In this document: positions 26,011 through 37,365 of the stretch, piece by piece
Layout: the number at the start of each line of letters is the position of its first letter
Position numbering within the stretch: position 1 is the first letter of the stretch
Source: Neomesorhizobium sp963726065
GTDB taxonomy: Bacteria > Pseudomonadota > Alphaproteobacteria > Rhizobiales > Rhizobiaceae
Direction: 5' to 3'
Assembly (NCBI GenBank): GCA_963726065.1
Contig: CAVSAU010000013.1
Location: 1 to 64,000, forward strand
Length of the DNA: 64,000 bases
The notes under the pieces: generated by a model
What the model saw: the letters and a program-made list of their open reading frames with translations, nothing else
The model's database searches: none
Told to the model about the DNA's origin: nothing
Translations under genes and position numbers: made by a program

Positions 26011-26676
26011 CTAGTCCCGCAACATCAGCGCCGGCGCGCCGCTGCCTTGCTCGGCGCCCGCCTTTTCCTGCGCGGAGATGGCGGCGAGAAAAGCTGGCCG
26101 AGCCGACAACCGTTTCCAGTAGGCGCGCAAGGTATCCGAAAAATCGCCGTCAAGGCCGAGCGCATTGGCAAAGAGCAGCGCGTAACCGACCGAGATGTCA
26201 GCCATGGTGAAGCGTCCAGCGCAGTAATAATCCTGGCGGGTCACGATGGCGTCGACGGCGCGCAGGCGGGCCAGGAACCAGCGCGCGTAGTCCTGCGCCG
26301 CCTGCGGCAGGCGGCGCTCTTCGGGCTCGAGCCGGCTGTAACGCAGCACGATGGTTTGCGGAAAGGTCAAGGTCGCCTCGCCGAAGAAAAGCCCGTTGAG
26401 ATAGGCCCCGTAGGCGGGATCGTCCGGCTCGACCTTCAGGTCCGCGCCGCCGTAGCGCTCGGCCAGATAGGCACAGATCGCGGCGGATTCCGTCATCCTC
26501 GTCTCGCCATCGACGAAATAGGGAATGGTGCCGAGCGGATTGATCTCGAGATAGTCGCGCGCCAGGAACCGCGGCGGAAACGGCAGCATTTTCAACGCAT
26601 AGTCGAGGCCGATCTCTTCCAGCGCCCACACGGCGCGAAACGAACGTGCATTCTCACAGTGATAAAGCGTGATCAT
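26011..26676 (-). CDS. Glutathione S-transferase family protein
   Basis: 221 residues. The N-terminal thioredoxin-like domain shows MITLYHCENARSFRAVWALE, with NPLGTIPYFVDGE and the glutathione-contact TESAAICAYLAERYGG. The C-terminal helical domain has FTMADISVGYALLFANALGL, typical of GST. It is likely a cytoplasmic detoxification enzyme; the substrate is unknown. Stand-alone. Confidence 0.9.
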   Translation of the reverse strand: MITLYHCENARSFRAVWALEEIGLDYALKMLPFPPRFLARDYLEINPLGTIPYFVDGETRMTESAAICAYLAERYGGADLKVEPDDPAYGAYLNGLFFGEATLTFPQTIVLRYSRLEPEERRLPQAAQDYARWFLARLRAVDAIVTRQDYYCAGRFTMADISVGYALLFANALGLDGDFSDTLRAYWKRLSARPAFLAAISAQEKAGAEQGSGAPALMLRD

Positions 26677-26900
26677 CGTGCCTCGACAGGATGGCTGCGT
26701 CCTGGCCCAGCGCTAACGTATTTTGCCGCCGGATGGAAACACCTGGCGTCGTTCGAACGGGGCTAAACAAGCAGATAGGCGGAATGCCAGGTTCAGGCTA
26801 GATGCTGCGAGGCGCAACGCAGCTTATGTCGCGTGGCAAGCGAAAGCCGGCGTCTGGAGGCCATGATGCCGGCTTTCGACAATGATCGGCAAGGCGCTGG

Positions 26901-27356
26901 TTATCTTCCGTGGTAAGCGGCCGCCAACTGGTCGCTCTTCGGCAGGTTGCCGCCGGGCGTCAGCTTGTCGACCAAACCCGGAAGTATCGCCGATAGCTGC
27001 CTCAGCAACTCCTCCTCGCTGATGCCGGCCCTGGCTGCGATATCCTTGAGGGTCTGCGATCCCAGCGCCTTGCCGAGGTCATCGGGCTGAATCGGCTTGT
27101 TTTCTCCGGTGCCCACCCAGGAATTGGCCTTGTCGCCCTGTCCCGCGGTCTTCAGCTTTTCCAGCAGGCCGTCCAGCCCCCCAAGAACGCCTCCGTCGGG
27201 GGCTCCCGGTTGAGCGCCGGGTGCTCCCGCCTGCTCGGGATCGGGATTTGCCTGGCTTTTTCCGCCGAGCCACTTGCTGATCAGAAGCGCGCCAAGCGCG
27301 ATCATCAATGGCTTGCCAATCTTGCCACCGGGTACGGCGTCGTCAAAGATTCCCAT
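26901..27356 (-). CDS. YidB family protein
   Basis: 151 residues. An N-terminal hydrophobic segment (GKPLMIALGALLISKWLGG) is followed by a Pro/Gly/Ala linker, then the YidB signature with SWVGTGENKPIQPDDLGKAL. The C-terminal helical part has ISEEELLRQLSAILPGLVDK. The family (DUF937-related) has no defined role; length is typical. GAGGCCAG precedes the ATG on the minus strand. Confidence 0.88.
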   Translation of the reverse strand: MGIFDDAVPGGKIGKPLMIALGALLISKWLGGKSQANPDPEQAGAPGAQPGAPDGGVLGGLDGLLEKLKTAGQGDKANSWVGTGENKPIQPDDLGKALGSQTLKDIAARAGISEEELLRQLSAILPGLVDKLTPGGNLPKSDQLAAAYHGR

Positions 27357-27513
27357 GCTGGCCTCCTGTTGCTAACAGTACGGCCCCCCGCTGCTATAAT
27401 TGTTCCAGCATAACTGATTTTCAAGGCTCTACGGCCTCTGGTTGCGGCTTGAGTTTCATCTGACCCTATGTGACCATAATCAAAGGCACGGTGGGCGATG
27501 AAAGGAAACGTCA

Positions 27514-27771
27514 ATGTCGGTCATCGGATGGATTGTGCTCGGCCTGGTTGCGGGTTTCATCGGCAGCAAGATCGTCAACAGCAGCGGCCAGGGACTGCTC
27601 ATGGACATCGTGCTGGGCGTCGTCGGCGCGGTTGTGGGCGGCTTGATCTTCAGTTTCTTCGGCGCATCCGGGATCACCGGCTTCAACATCTGGAGCCTGA
27701 TCGTCGCCATCGTCGGCTCGATCGTTGTGCTGTGGCTCTATCATCAGATGAGCGGCCGGCGTTCGCTGTAG
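27514..27771 (+). CDS. GlsB/YeaQ/YmgE family stress-response membrane protein
   Basis: 85 residues, three hydrophobic helices. It begins MSVIGWIVLGLVAGFIGSKI and has the family motif GVVGAVVGGLIFSFFG. These transglycosylase-associated-like proteins are induced by envelope or acid stress in enterics. An AAAGGAAA ribosome-binding site is visible. Confidence 0.92.
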   Translation: MSVIGWIVLGLVAGFIGSKIVNSSGQGLLMDIVLGVVGAVVGGLIFSFFGASGITGFNIWSLIVAIVGSIVVLWLYHQMSGRRSL

Positions 27772-27801
27772 CAAGCCTGGGGCGGCTGCGCCTGGCGCCT
27801 T

Positions 27802-28864
27802 TCAGGATCTGGCGCGGGCATTTTTTTTCGGCAGCGAAAGCCAGTTGCCCGTCTCCGGGGTGGTCTGGATGCCGTGCGCGACGTTCTTGCGGGAGAGTTG
27901 CCGTTCCCAATTGAGAGCGTCGGCGACAATGCGGTCGAGATCGTCGTATTTCGGCGTCCAGCCAAGCTCGCGGCGCGCCAGATCGGAATTGGCGATCACC
28001 GCCGGCGCGTCACCCGGGCGGCGGGCGCCGAAGCGGACGTCGAAGTCGGCGCCATGCACGCGGCGCACGCTGTCGATTACTTCAAGTACCGAATAGCCGC
28101 GGCTGTATCCGCAATTGGCGGTCAAATCGCCACCCCCGGCACGCAGCCGCAGCAAGGCCAGCCGGTGGGCGGCAACCAGGTCGCTGACGTGAATATAGTC
28201 GCGGATGCAGGTGCCGTCCGGCGTCGGATAATCGGCGCCATAAACCTGCATCCAGGGGCGCTTTCCGAGCGCGGTTTCGCTGGCAACCTTGATCAGGTGG
28301 GTAGCGCCCGGCGTCGACTGGCCGGTGCGGCCGAGCGGATCGGCCCCCGAGACGTTGAAATAGCGCAGCACGGTGTAGCGCAGACCGTGTGCTGCGGCGG
28401 TGTCGCGTAGCATCCACTCCGTCATCAGCTTGGACACGCCGTAAGGGGATTGCGGCTTCAGCGGCGCGTCTTCGCGCACCGGCTCGAGCCCGGCGCCACC
28501 GTAGACGGCGGCGGTCGAGGAAAAGATGAAATGCGCAACGTTTTCCCGCACCGCTGCTTCCAAGCAGCGATCGCGTCTTCACGGTGTTGTTCTCGTAGTA
28601 ACCCAGCGGGTCGGCGACCGATTCCGGCACGACGATGGAGCCGGCAAAATGGATGATGGCATCGACGCCGTGCTGGCGGATCACCGACGACACCAGCTCG
28701 ATGTCGCCGACATCGCCGACGACGAGCTTCGCCTCGGGCGCCACGGCCCATTCGAACCCTGTCGACAGCCGGTCAATCACGACGACATTCTCGCCGGCGT
28801 CCAGCAGTTCCCACACCATATGACTGCCGATATAGCCGGCGCCACCCGTCACGAGAACAGTCAT
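27802..28864 (-). pseudogene. galE: UDP-glucose 4-epimerase GalE, frameshifted
   Basis: Cytoplasmic epimerase interconverting UDP-glucose and UDP-galactose, for exopolysaccharide and galactose metabolism. It starts MTVLVTGGAGYIGSHMVWEL (NAD-binding GxxGxxG). The family sequence runs to NNTVKTRSLL, then one extra base at about 28562 (an AA that should be A) shifts the frame. It continues in the next frame with FIFSSTAAVYG and the catalytic YGVSKLMTE (Tyr-x3-Lys) to the end near residue 350. A likely base-call error. Confidence 0.88.
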
Positions 28865-29146
28865 GCTCAACGTCTCCCAACGCCCGGTTTAGGGTCTGCG
28901 CATAGGAAAGCTAGCCAGCAAGCCTTAAAATTCCGTACGGCGCGGCTGTGTGGGCAATTTCACTGAATACTTGAAACTGTCGCAGCATTCTATGGCTTTT
29001 TGGGGAAGCAATGCGGGCGCATGTTCGTTGAAGCGCCATGCATTGGGCGACGCAGCACTGCATAGGCGTGGCATTATGACCCCATTGGTACAATGGACTG
29101 CCAAATGCCCTGCAATTATGATCCGCCCGTCAACTGGGAACCCGTC

Positions 29147-30424
29147 ATGAACTACCAACGGTTCTTCGAAGAAGCGATCGACCAGATCCACGCCGAGCGC
29201 CGCTACCGCGTCTTTGCCGACCTCGAACGCATCGCTGGCCAATTTCCGCGTGCCATCTGGCGCGCCAACGGCCATGCCGAAGAAATCACCGTCTGGTGCT
29301 CGAATGACTATCTCGGCATGGGCCAGCACGCGGACGTCATCGCCGCGATGCAGAACGCGGCCGGCCGCATGGGCTCCGGCGCCGGCGGGACCAGAAACAT
29401 TTCCGGCAACAACCATCCGCTGGTCGAGCTCGAGCATGAACTCGCCGACCTGCATGGCAAGGAAGCCAGCCTGGTGTTCACCTCGGGTTTCGTCTCCAAC
29501 GAAGCCGCCATCTCGACCATCGCGCGGCTGCTGCCGAATTGCCTGGTGCTTTCCGACGAACTCAACCACGCCTCGATGATCGAAGGCGTGCGCCGTTCCG
29601 GCGCCGAGAAGAAGATTTTTCGCCACAACGACGTAGCGCATTTGGAAAGCCAGTTGCAGGCCGCCGGCCGCGAACGCGCCAAACTGATCGTCTTCGAGAG
29701 CGTCTATTCGATGGATGGCGATATCGCGCCGATCAAGCAGATCGCCGACCTCGCCGAAAAATACAACGCGATGACCTATATCGACGAGGTTCACGCGGTC
29801 GGCATGTATGGCCGGCGTGGCGGCGGCATCACCGAGCGCGAAGGGCTCGCCCACCGTATCGACATCATCGAGGGCACGCTTGCCAAAGCCTTCGGGACGC
29901 TCGGCGGCTATATCACCGGAACCCGCACCGTGGTCGACGCGGTGCGTTCGTACGCACCGGGCTTCATCTTCACCACGTCGCTGCCACCGGCGATCGCCGC
30001 CGCGGCGACGACGGCCATCCGCCATCTCAAGACCTCGCAGCAAGAGCGCGATGGCCAGCAGCGCCAGGCGCAGCGCACCAAGGACGTGCTTTCAGCCGCT
30101 GGCCTGCCGGTGATGCCTTCGCAAACGCATATCGTGCCGTTGCTCGTCGGCGACCCCGAACTCTGCAAGATGGCCAGCGACCGGCTGCTCGGCCTGCACG
30201 GCATCTACATCCAGCCGATCAATTACCCGACGGTGCCGCGCGGCACCGAGCGGCTGCGCATCACGCCAACGCCATTCCACTCCGACGCGTTGATCGACGC
30301 GCTGCAGGACGCGCTGGTCGAGACCTGGGACGCATTCGGCATTCCCTATGGGGAAACCGGCCGCCCGGCGGTGGCCAAGTCCGACCGCATCATCCCGTTG
30401 CTGGTGCCCAAGTCCGGCGGCTGA
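29147..30424 (+). CDS. hemA: 5-aminolevulinate synthase HemA
   Basis: Condenses glycine with succinyl-CoA to start heme synthesis, the C4 route used by alphaproteobacteria. 425 residues from MNYQRFFEEAIDQIH; earlier in-frame codons are open but not family sequence. Key segments: CSNDYLGMGQH, GAGGTRNISGNNHPLVELE, DEVHAVGMYG and the PLP lysine in EGTLAKAFGTLGGY (K near residue 248). Intact, in contrast to nearly all its neighbours. Divergent from galE with a 282-bp gap. Confidence 0.97.
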   Translation: MNYQRFFEEAIDQIHAERRYRVFADLERIAGQFPRAIWRANGHAEEITVWCSNDYLGMGQHADVIAAMQNAAGRMGSGAGGTRNISGNNHPLVELEHELADLHGKEASLVFTSGFVSNEAAISTIARLLPNCLVLSDELNHASMIEGVRRSGAEKKIFRHNDVAHLESQLQAAGRERAKLIVFESVYSMDGDIAPIKQIADLAEKYNAMTYIDEVHAVGMYGRRGGGITEREGLAHRIDIIEGTLAKAFGTLGGYITGTRTVVDAVRSYAPGFIFTTSLPPAIAAAATTAIRHLKTSQQERDGQQRQAQRTKDVLSAAGLPVMPSQTHIVPLLVGDPELCKMASDRLLGLHGIYIQPINYPTVPRGTERLRITPTPFHSDALIDALQDALVETWDAFGIPYGETGRPAVAKSDRIIPLLVPKSGG

Positions 30425-30497
30425 GCTTCCGGGCGCGCCGATTTTGCACGATCGAACCATCGATCGTGCTCCCGCCTTCCGACATCGCCGCCGCGAA

Positions 30498-31679
30498 CTA
30501 ACCGCGGTTTTCGATCCACTTTGCCAGCCGCGTCGCCGCCTCTTCGACCTGGTCGAGGCGGCGGTGGAAGCACAGCCGGAAGAACCCGTCGCCGCCCGCG
30601 CCGAATGCCGTTCCCGGCGCCAGGCCGACATTGGCTCCGTCGACGATGTCGAAGGCAGCCTGCCGCGAATCGCGCGATGCCGTCGATCGAGAAGAACAGG
30701 TAGAACGCGCCGTGCGGCACGCTGAAACGCGCGCGCCCGGTCTTGCCGAGAATTGCGCAGACGAGGTCGCGCGCCTTGCCGGCGCGCTCGATCTGCTCGG
30801 CCAGGAATTCCTCGCCGTCGTCGAGCGCCGCGATGGCGCCGCGCTGCATGAACTGCGCCACGCCGGACGTCGAATACTGGATCAGGTTCTCGAAGACCTG
30901 CTGCAGCGACGGGTGGATGCGCATCCAGCCGATGCGCCAGCCGGTCATCGCCCAGTTCTTGGAGAAGGTGTTGACGAACAGGATGCGGTCCTCGTCGTCC
31001 ATGATGTCCATGAAGGACGGCGCGCGCTGTCGCCGCCATAGTGGAACAGCGCATAGATCTCGTCGGCGATGATCCAGAGATTCTTGCGGCGGGCCAGGTC
31101 GAGGATCGCCTGCAGCGTCGTCGATATCGGCGGTCCAGCCGGTCGGATTGGACGGCGAGTTGACGAAGATCGCGCGTGGTGCGCGGCGTCACCGCCGCCT
31201 CGAGCTTGTCGACGTCGCAGGTCCAGCCATTGTCCGCGCTGGTCGAGCCGGACCGGGACCGGCGTCGCGCCGGCGACCCCGGCGGCGCCCGGAAAATTCG
31301 GCCAGGCCGGGCGACAGGTAGATGCACCTCGTCGCCCGCGCCCGCCGTCGCCTGCAGCGCGAGCTGGATCGCCTGCATGCCGCCGCCGGTCACGATGAAT
31401 TCCTCCGCCGCGAAATTCGCTGGCCGAAATGCCGGGCGTGGTAGCGGGCGAGCGCCTGCGCGCAGTTCGGGGATGCCGCGCTGCCAGGTGTAGAAGGTCT
31501 CGCCGCCGCGCAGCGCCCGGTTGGCGGCGTCGGCGATGAAGTCCGGCGTCGGCAGGTCGCCCTCGCCGGCCCAGAGCGGGATCAGGCCCTCGCGGCCGCG
31601 GCCGTAATTCGCGACGGCGACAATGCCGCTTTCGGGCGCAAGCCGGGCTTCGCGCCCGGAGGTTTTCAAACAGGCTCAT
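30498..31679 (-). pseudogene. Class I/II PLP-dependent aminotransferase, multiply frameshifted
   Basis: Start at MSLFENLRARSP, stop at 30498-30500 after AKWIENRG. At least six frame changes lie between. Family segments recoverable across frames: LIPLWAGEGDLPTPDFIAD, GGGMQAIQLALQA, IIADEIYALFHYGGD, then VNTFSKNWAMTGWRIGWMRI (with the PLP lysine in SKNW), GAFYLFFSIDG and the end LCFHRRLDQVEEAATRL. The specificity cannot be told. The density of slips is too high for ordinary decay of an otherwise conserved gene; poor sequence quality is likely. Confidence 0.8.
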
Positions 31680-31741
31680 CGGGTATCCATGGTTCTGGTC
31701 AGGATGATACGCCTAGCCTGTTTCACGGTCGGCGAAAACGG

Positions 31742-31771
31742 AAACCCCCGGCCGAAACCGGCCGGGGTTTT
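31742..31771 (-). terminator. Rho-independent terminator after mscL
   Basis: A GC-rich stem (AAACCCC/CCGGCC paired with GGCCGG/GGGGTTT) with a short loop, flanked by A and T runs. It lies 26 bases past the mscL stop on the minus strand and upstream of the aminotransferase gene. Confidence 0.65.
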
Positions 31772-31796
31772 GGTCCAGAGCGTTGCGAGAGCCAGA

Positions 31797-32220
31797 TTAT
31801 TTCCTGGCCAGCAGGTCGCGGATTTCGGTGAGCAGCGCGACGTCGGCCGGCGGCGGCGCCGGCGGCTCGGCCGGCTTCTCCTTCTCGAGCCGGCGGCGCA
31901 TCGTGTTCACCGCCTTGACCATCAGGAAGATGATCCAGGCGAGGATCAGGAAGTTGATGACCACCGTCAGGAAGTTGCCGTAGGCGAACACCGCGCCCTG
32001 CTTGCTTGGCTTCCTCCAGCGATGTTGCGGTGACGTTCGAGGACAGCGGCAGGAAGTAGTTGGAGAAGTCGAAGCCGCCGAAGATCGCGCCGATGATCGG
32101 CATGATGATGTCGCCGACCAGCGAGGTGACGATCAGGCCGAAGGCGCCGCCGATGATGACGCCGACGGCAAGGTCCATGACATTGCCCTTGGAGATGAAT
32201 TCCTGGAATTCCTTCAGCAT
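31797..32220 (-). pseudogene. mscL: Large-conductance mechanosensitive channel MscL, frameshifted
   Basis: About 141 residues expected. The start MLKEFQEFISKGNVMDLAVG and first helix motif (GVIIGGAFGLIVTSLVGDI) are clear. The frame slips by one extra base near 32003, after EEAKQA. The C-terminal half with the second helix (FLTVVINFLILAWIIFLMVK) and the charged tail is in the next frame. MscL releases solutes on osmotic downshock. One slip, likely an error. Confidence 0.9.
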
Positions 32221-32479
32221 TCCGATCTCTCCTTGGCTGAACCGGCTGCGCGCAAAACGTTTCCTGTCCCCGTTTTGATCGCCAGCCGTGCGGCACCATA
32301 ACAAAATGCGGCGCAGGCAAAACCTGCAAAGATCCGGCGCCGGAGTTTTCCAGCCGAAATGCTGGCCACTGAAACGGCTGGCCGTTCGCAACCAAGTGTC
32401 TAGGCGAGGCGATGGACTTACCGCCCAAGCTGTGATTGCCTCTTCATGCTGGCTGGTCGCCCGGGAGGAGCATTTCGAC

Positions 32480-35400
32480 GTGCAGGGCTGGATCGTCGTC
32501 ATCATCGCGATCGCCTATGTGTCGCTGCTTTTCGCCATCGCCAGCCTCGGCGACCGCCGGGCGGCGAAGCAGCGGCGCCGGCCGGCCGCGGCCCTACATC
32601 TACTGCGCTCAGCCTCGCCATCTACTGCACCTCGTGGACGTTCTTCGGCTCGGTCGGGCTCGCCTCCGAGCGCGGCCTGGAATTCCTGGCCATCTATATC
32701 GGCCCGGTGCTGGTGTTCCTGTTCGGCTTTCCGCTGCTCAGCCGCATCATCCGGCTGGCCAAGGCCGAGAAGATCACCTCGATCGCCGATTTCCTCGGCG
32801 CGCGCTACGGCAAGAGCTTTCCCGTCGCGTTGATCGCGACGCTGATCGCCATCGTCGGCGCGATCCCCTACATCGCGCTGCAGCTCAAGGCGATCTCCGG
32901 CTCGGTCAGCCTGATGGTCGAGCACTATACCGGCTCGCCGCCTCCTTCGATCCGTTCGTCAGCGACATCTCGCTGATCGTGGCGATGCTGCTTGCGCTGT
33001 TCGCGGTGCTGTTCGGCACGCGCCATGCCGACGCCACCGAGCACCAGGACGGGCTGGTGCTGGCGGTCGCGGTCGAGTCGGTGGTCAAGCTCGCCGCCTT
33101 CCTCGCGGTCGGCGCTCCTGGTGACGTTCTTCCTGTTCGACAGCCCCGGCCGACTTCATCACGACGCTGTCGCCGCCAGACGCCAGCGTGCAGGAGGCGC
33201 TGGACTACCGCACCTCGCTCGGCACCTGGCTGGTGCTGACCGGCCTCAGCGGCTTCGCCATCATCATGCTGCCGCGGCAGTTCTACGTGACGATCGTCGA
33301 GAACCGCAGCGAAAGCGAGCTGCGCAACGGCGACCTGGGTGTTTCCGCTCTATCTCGTGGCGATCAACCTGTTCGTCCTGCCGATCGCCTTCGCCGGCGC
33401 GGCGCTGGTCGGCGACCGCACCAGCGCCGACCTCTACGTGCTGTCGCTGCCGCTGCTCAGCCGGCCACGATCTCCTGGCCATGGCGGCCTTCATCGGCGG
33501 CCTGTCGGCGGCGACCGCGATGGTCATCGTCGCCAGCGTCGCGCTGTCGATCATGATCTCCAACGACCTGGTCATCCCGCTGTTCGTGCGCCGCCTGCTC
33601 AAGAACGACAGCGCCGCGAGAACGAGGACTGGTCGAGCCTGATCCTCAACATCCGCCGCGCCGTCGATCTTCATCATCCTGTTCGTGGCCTTCCTCTACT
33701 ATCGCGAGAGCACCAACAATGCGCGGCTGGCCTCGATCGGCCTGATGTCGTTCGCGGCGATCGCCCAGTTCGCGCCGGCCTTCTTCGGCGGGCTGATCTG
33801 GCGCGGCGCCAATGCACGCGGCGCCGCGCTCGGCATGTCGGCCGGCATCCTGGTCTGGGCCTACACGCTGCTGCTGCCCGTCGCTGGCCGCGCCCGACAC
33901 CGACATCCTGATGCACGGCCTGTTCGGCCTCGAGGCGCTGCGGCCGCAGGCGCTGTTCGGCACGGTCGCCGAACCGCTCAACCACGGCGTCATGTGGAGC
34001 CTGTCGATCAACACGCTGTTCTTCGTGCTTGGCTCGCTGTCGCGCGCCTCGATCCCGCTGGAGCGCATCCAGGCCTCGATCTTCGTGCCGCGCGACACCA
34101 ACCCGATGCCGAGCCTGCGGCGCTTCCGCACCGCCGTCACCGTCAACGACCTCAAGGACACGATCGCGCGCTATCTCGGCGTCGAGCGCACCGAACGCTC
34201 GTTCCAGACCTTCGAGACGAGCGAACGGCGGCAAGCTGACGGCAACGAGCCGGCGAGCATGGCGCTGATCCGCTTTTCCGAGCAGCTGCTGGCCAGCGCG
34301 GTCGGCTCGTCCTCGGCGCGGCTGATCCTGTCGCTGCTGTTCCAGCGCCACGACAAATCGTCGAAGGACGCCTTCCGCCTGCTCGACGACGCGACCGAGG
34401 CGCTGCAGCACAACCGCGACCTGCTGCAGATCGCGCTCGACCAGATGGAACAGGGCATCACCGTCTTCGACAAGGATTTCCGGCTGACCTGCTGGAACCG
34501 GCAGTACCGCGCGCTGTTCGACCTGCCCGACGAGATGGGCCAGGTCGGCGTCTCGCTCGACCGGATCCTGCGCTATCTCGCCGAGCGCGGCGACATTCGC
34601 CGTCGACGCGATCGCGTCGCCATGCTCAACCGGCTGACCAATTTCGGCGCGCCCTGGCAGATCGAGCTCAAGACCAGCGGCCGCATCATCGAGCTGCGCT
34701 CCAACCCGATGCCGGATGGCGGCCTGGTCGCCACCTATGCCGACATCACCGCAGCGCGTCGAGGCCGACCTCGCGCTGAAGCGGGTCAACGAGACGCTGG
34801 AGCAGCGGGTCAGGAACCGCACCGCCGAACTGACGCGGGTCAACGAGGAGCTGGCGCAGGCGCAGATGCTGGCCGAGGAGGCCAATCTCGGCAAGACGCG
34901 CTTCCTCGCGGCGGCCGGCCACGACATCCTGCAGCCGCTCAACGCCGCGCGGCTCTACTGCGCCTCGCTGATCGAGAAGGCCGGCAAGGGCGACGTCGCC
35001 GACGCCGCCGCACAACATCGAATCCTCGCTGGAATCGGTCGAGACGATCCTCGGCGCCGTGCTCGACATTTCACGTCTCGACGCCGGCGCCATGAAGCCG
35101 TCCGAGACCGTGTTCAAGCTCGACGCGCTGCTGCGCCAGATCGGCACCGACTTCATGCCGATGGCGGCGGAGAAGAAGCTCGATCTGAGCATCGTGCCGT
35201 CATCGCTCGCGGTGAACACCGACCGCAACCTGCTGCGCCGCCTCATCCAGAACCTCGTTTCCAACGCCATCAAATACACCCGCAGCGGCCGCGTGCTGGT
35301 CGGCGTGCGCCGGCGCGGCGAGCTTGTCGAGCTGCAGGTGATCGACACCGGCATCGGCATCGCCACGGACAAGCTCAACACCGTCTTCCGCGAGTTCACG

Positions 35401-35997
35401 CGGCTCGACGAAGGCGCGCGCGAGGCGCAAGGCCTCGGCCTCGGCCTTTCGATCGTCGACCGGATCGCCCGGGTGCTGAGGCTCGAAATCCGCATCGTTC
35501 CGCAAGGGCAAGGGCACGCGCTTCTCGGTGATCCTGCCGGTCACCGACGCGCCCGAGCCGCCGCGCAGCTGGTCGAAGCGCGCGCCGGAAATGCCGGCGG
35601 CGGCATGCGCTCGACGGGCTGTCGGTGCTTTGCATCGACAACGATCCGCGCATCCTCGACGGCATGCGCCTGCTGCTGGAGGGCTGGGGCTGCAGCGTGC
35701 GGACGTTCACCGGCTCGCCGCGATTCGACGGCACAGCGCACGATCTGCCGGCGCCCGACATCGTGCTTGCCGACTATCATCTCGACGGCGAAAACGGCCT
35801 CGACGCGATCCGCAAGCTGCGGGCGCGGCTTTCGGCGCCGGACGCTGCCGGCGATCCTGGTCACCGCCGACCGCTCCAACGAGGTGCGCGCCGCCGCCGA
35901 CGCGATCGACGTGCCGGTGATCAACAAGCCGGTGAAGCCGGCGGCGCTGCGCTCGATGATGACGCGCTTCCGGCGCATGGCGACAGCGGCGGAATAG
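32480..35997 (+). pseudogene. CrbS-like Na+/solute symporter-fused hybrid histidine kinase, frameshifted
   Basis: About 1,170 residues are expected from a GTG start (GGGAGGAG site) at VQGWIVVIIAIAYVSLLFA. Residues 1-550 are an SSS/PutP-like transporter domain (IYCTSWTFFGSVGLASE, FLGARYGKSFPVALIA). Then a PAS region (QMEQGITVFDKDFRL), a histidine kinase (phospho-His in FLAAAGHDILQPLN; N-box NLVSNAIKYTRSG; IDTGIGIA; GLGLGLSIVDRIA) and a receiver (VLCIDNDPRIL, DIVLADYHLDGENG). At least seven slips occur. The architecture matches CrbS/MxtR, which sense short-chain acids and control acetate use. Likely an intact gene with base errors. Confidence 0.82.
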
Positions 35998-36001
35998 CAT
36001 C

Positions 36002-36662
36002 TCAATTGCTCTGCCTGCAGCGGATCCGCGCCGATCTTGGACAGCAGGATCACCGCCTGGGTGCGGCTGTCGACGCCGAGCTTCTGCAGGATCGCCGAGA
36101 CATGCGCCTTGATGGTCGCTTCCGAGACGTCGAGCTCGTAGGCGATCTGCTTGTTGAGCAGGCCTTCGCGCGAGCATGCCGAGCACGCGCGTCTGCTGCG
36201 GCGTCAGCGATTGCAGCCGCTTGATGAGGTCGGAAATCTCCGGGTCGCGCTCGACCCCGAGATCGATGCCACGGGCGCCGCGATGCCGCCGGCCAGCACC
36301 GCTTCGACGCCGCTGCGGATCTCCTCCATGCTGGCGGATTTGGAGATGAAGCCGGAGGCGCCGAGTTCCAGCGCGCGCCTGATCGTCTCCGGATCGTCAT
36401 GCGCCGACACGACCACCATCGGCACGGCGGGATGGACGCCGCGCAACGACACCAGCCCGGACAGCCCGCTGGCGCCAGGCATCGACAGGTCGAGCAGCAC
36501 CAGGTCGAGATCGTCATTGGCGGCGACCAGCGCCTTGGCGCTGTCGAAATCGCCGGCTTCGAGAATGTCGATGTTGTCGGCGAAGCCCGCAAGTGCCTGC
36601 TTCAGCGCACCGCGAAACAGCGGATGATCGTCCGCGATCACGAACTTGTAGCCGGTCGGCAC
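36002..36662 (-). pseudogene. LuxR-family response regulator, CrbR-like, frameshifted
   Basis: About 219 residues expected from a GTG (VPTGYKFVIADDHPLFRG) with a GGGAGGG site. The receiver has the Asp in LVLLDLSMPGASG and the Lys in GFISKSAS. After about 36290 the frame slips more than once. The C-terminal LuxR helix-turn-helix (LLNKQIAYELDVSEATIKAH) and ILQKLGVDSRTQAVILLSK are in other frames. The stop is placed at 36002 by family length. It converges with the hybrid kinase gene 5 bases away, so the two probably form a CrbS/CrbR-type pair. Confidence 0.8.
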
Positions 36663-36807
36663 TTGTCCCTCCCGTTCCCCCTGACCGACTCTTTTTGTTA
36701 TCGTATGGGATGCCGGGTCAATTAAACGGCGATGTTGCCCATTTTCAAGCAACAAAGCAGCCGATTGGCTGGACGGGGTGAAATAAAGCCTGCGCGGATT
36801 GGGCGGT

Positions 36808-37245
36808 TCAGGTCTTTTGCGGTTCGGCGCCGGGTTCACCCTTGCGCCAGTCCTGGTCGAGATCCCTGACGATATCCATGAAGCGACGGAAGAAGCGCTC
36901 CATGTAGCCCAGCGATTTCTCGAAATCCTCTTCTGTGGGAAGCACCTTGCGGGGGTCGAGCCGCGATGCGGTCTCGATCTCGGCGACGCGTTTTTCCAGG
37001 CCGGACACGCGATCCTGCAGCCGTTCGACCTCGTCCTGGAAGGCCGAACGCTCGTCCGCCGCCATCTTGCACACCAGCTGTCCCGAGCGTTCCTCGCAGA
37101 TCGACATCTCGCCGGTCTTTCGGTCCATGCGGACATAGCCGTTGGCCGATTTTTCCATCGTGTAGCGCTCGGCGTCCTGCGCCACCGCCGGCAAAGACAG
37201 GGCGGATACGAGGAAAGCCGAAGCGACGACGCTCTTGAACTGCAT
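36808..37245 (-). CDS. Exported coiled-coil protein of unknown function
   Basis: 145 residues with a signal peptide (MQFKSVVASAFLVSALSLPA, VAQ cleavage). The mature part has a short beta motif (GYVRMDRKTGEMSICEERSG, then QLVCKMAADER) with a Cys pair. A heptad-like helix follows (DEVERLQDRVSGLEKRVAEI), and the end is charged. This exported protein type is conserved in rhizobia; role unknown. Intact, which is unusual for this stretch. Confidence 0.75.
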   Translation of the reverse strand: MQFKSVVASAFLVSALSLPAVAQDAERYTMEKSANGYVRMDRKTGEMSICEERSGQLVCKMAADERSAFQDEVERLQDRVSGLEKRVAEIETASRLDPRKVLPTEEDFEKSLGYMERFFRRFMDIVRDLDQDWRKGEPGAEPQKT

Positions 37246-37365
37246 GGTTGCCTCCGTTCGGTTCAGGCGATTTCTGACACCGGTTTACGCCGGAAATAGG
37301 GACGCCGGCATGACAATCAACAGGCCGCCCTTTCGCGCTCAGCGCTTTGCGACTATAGGGCGGCC

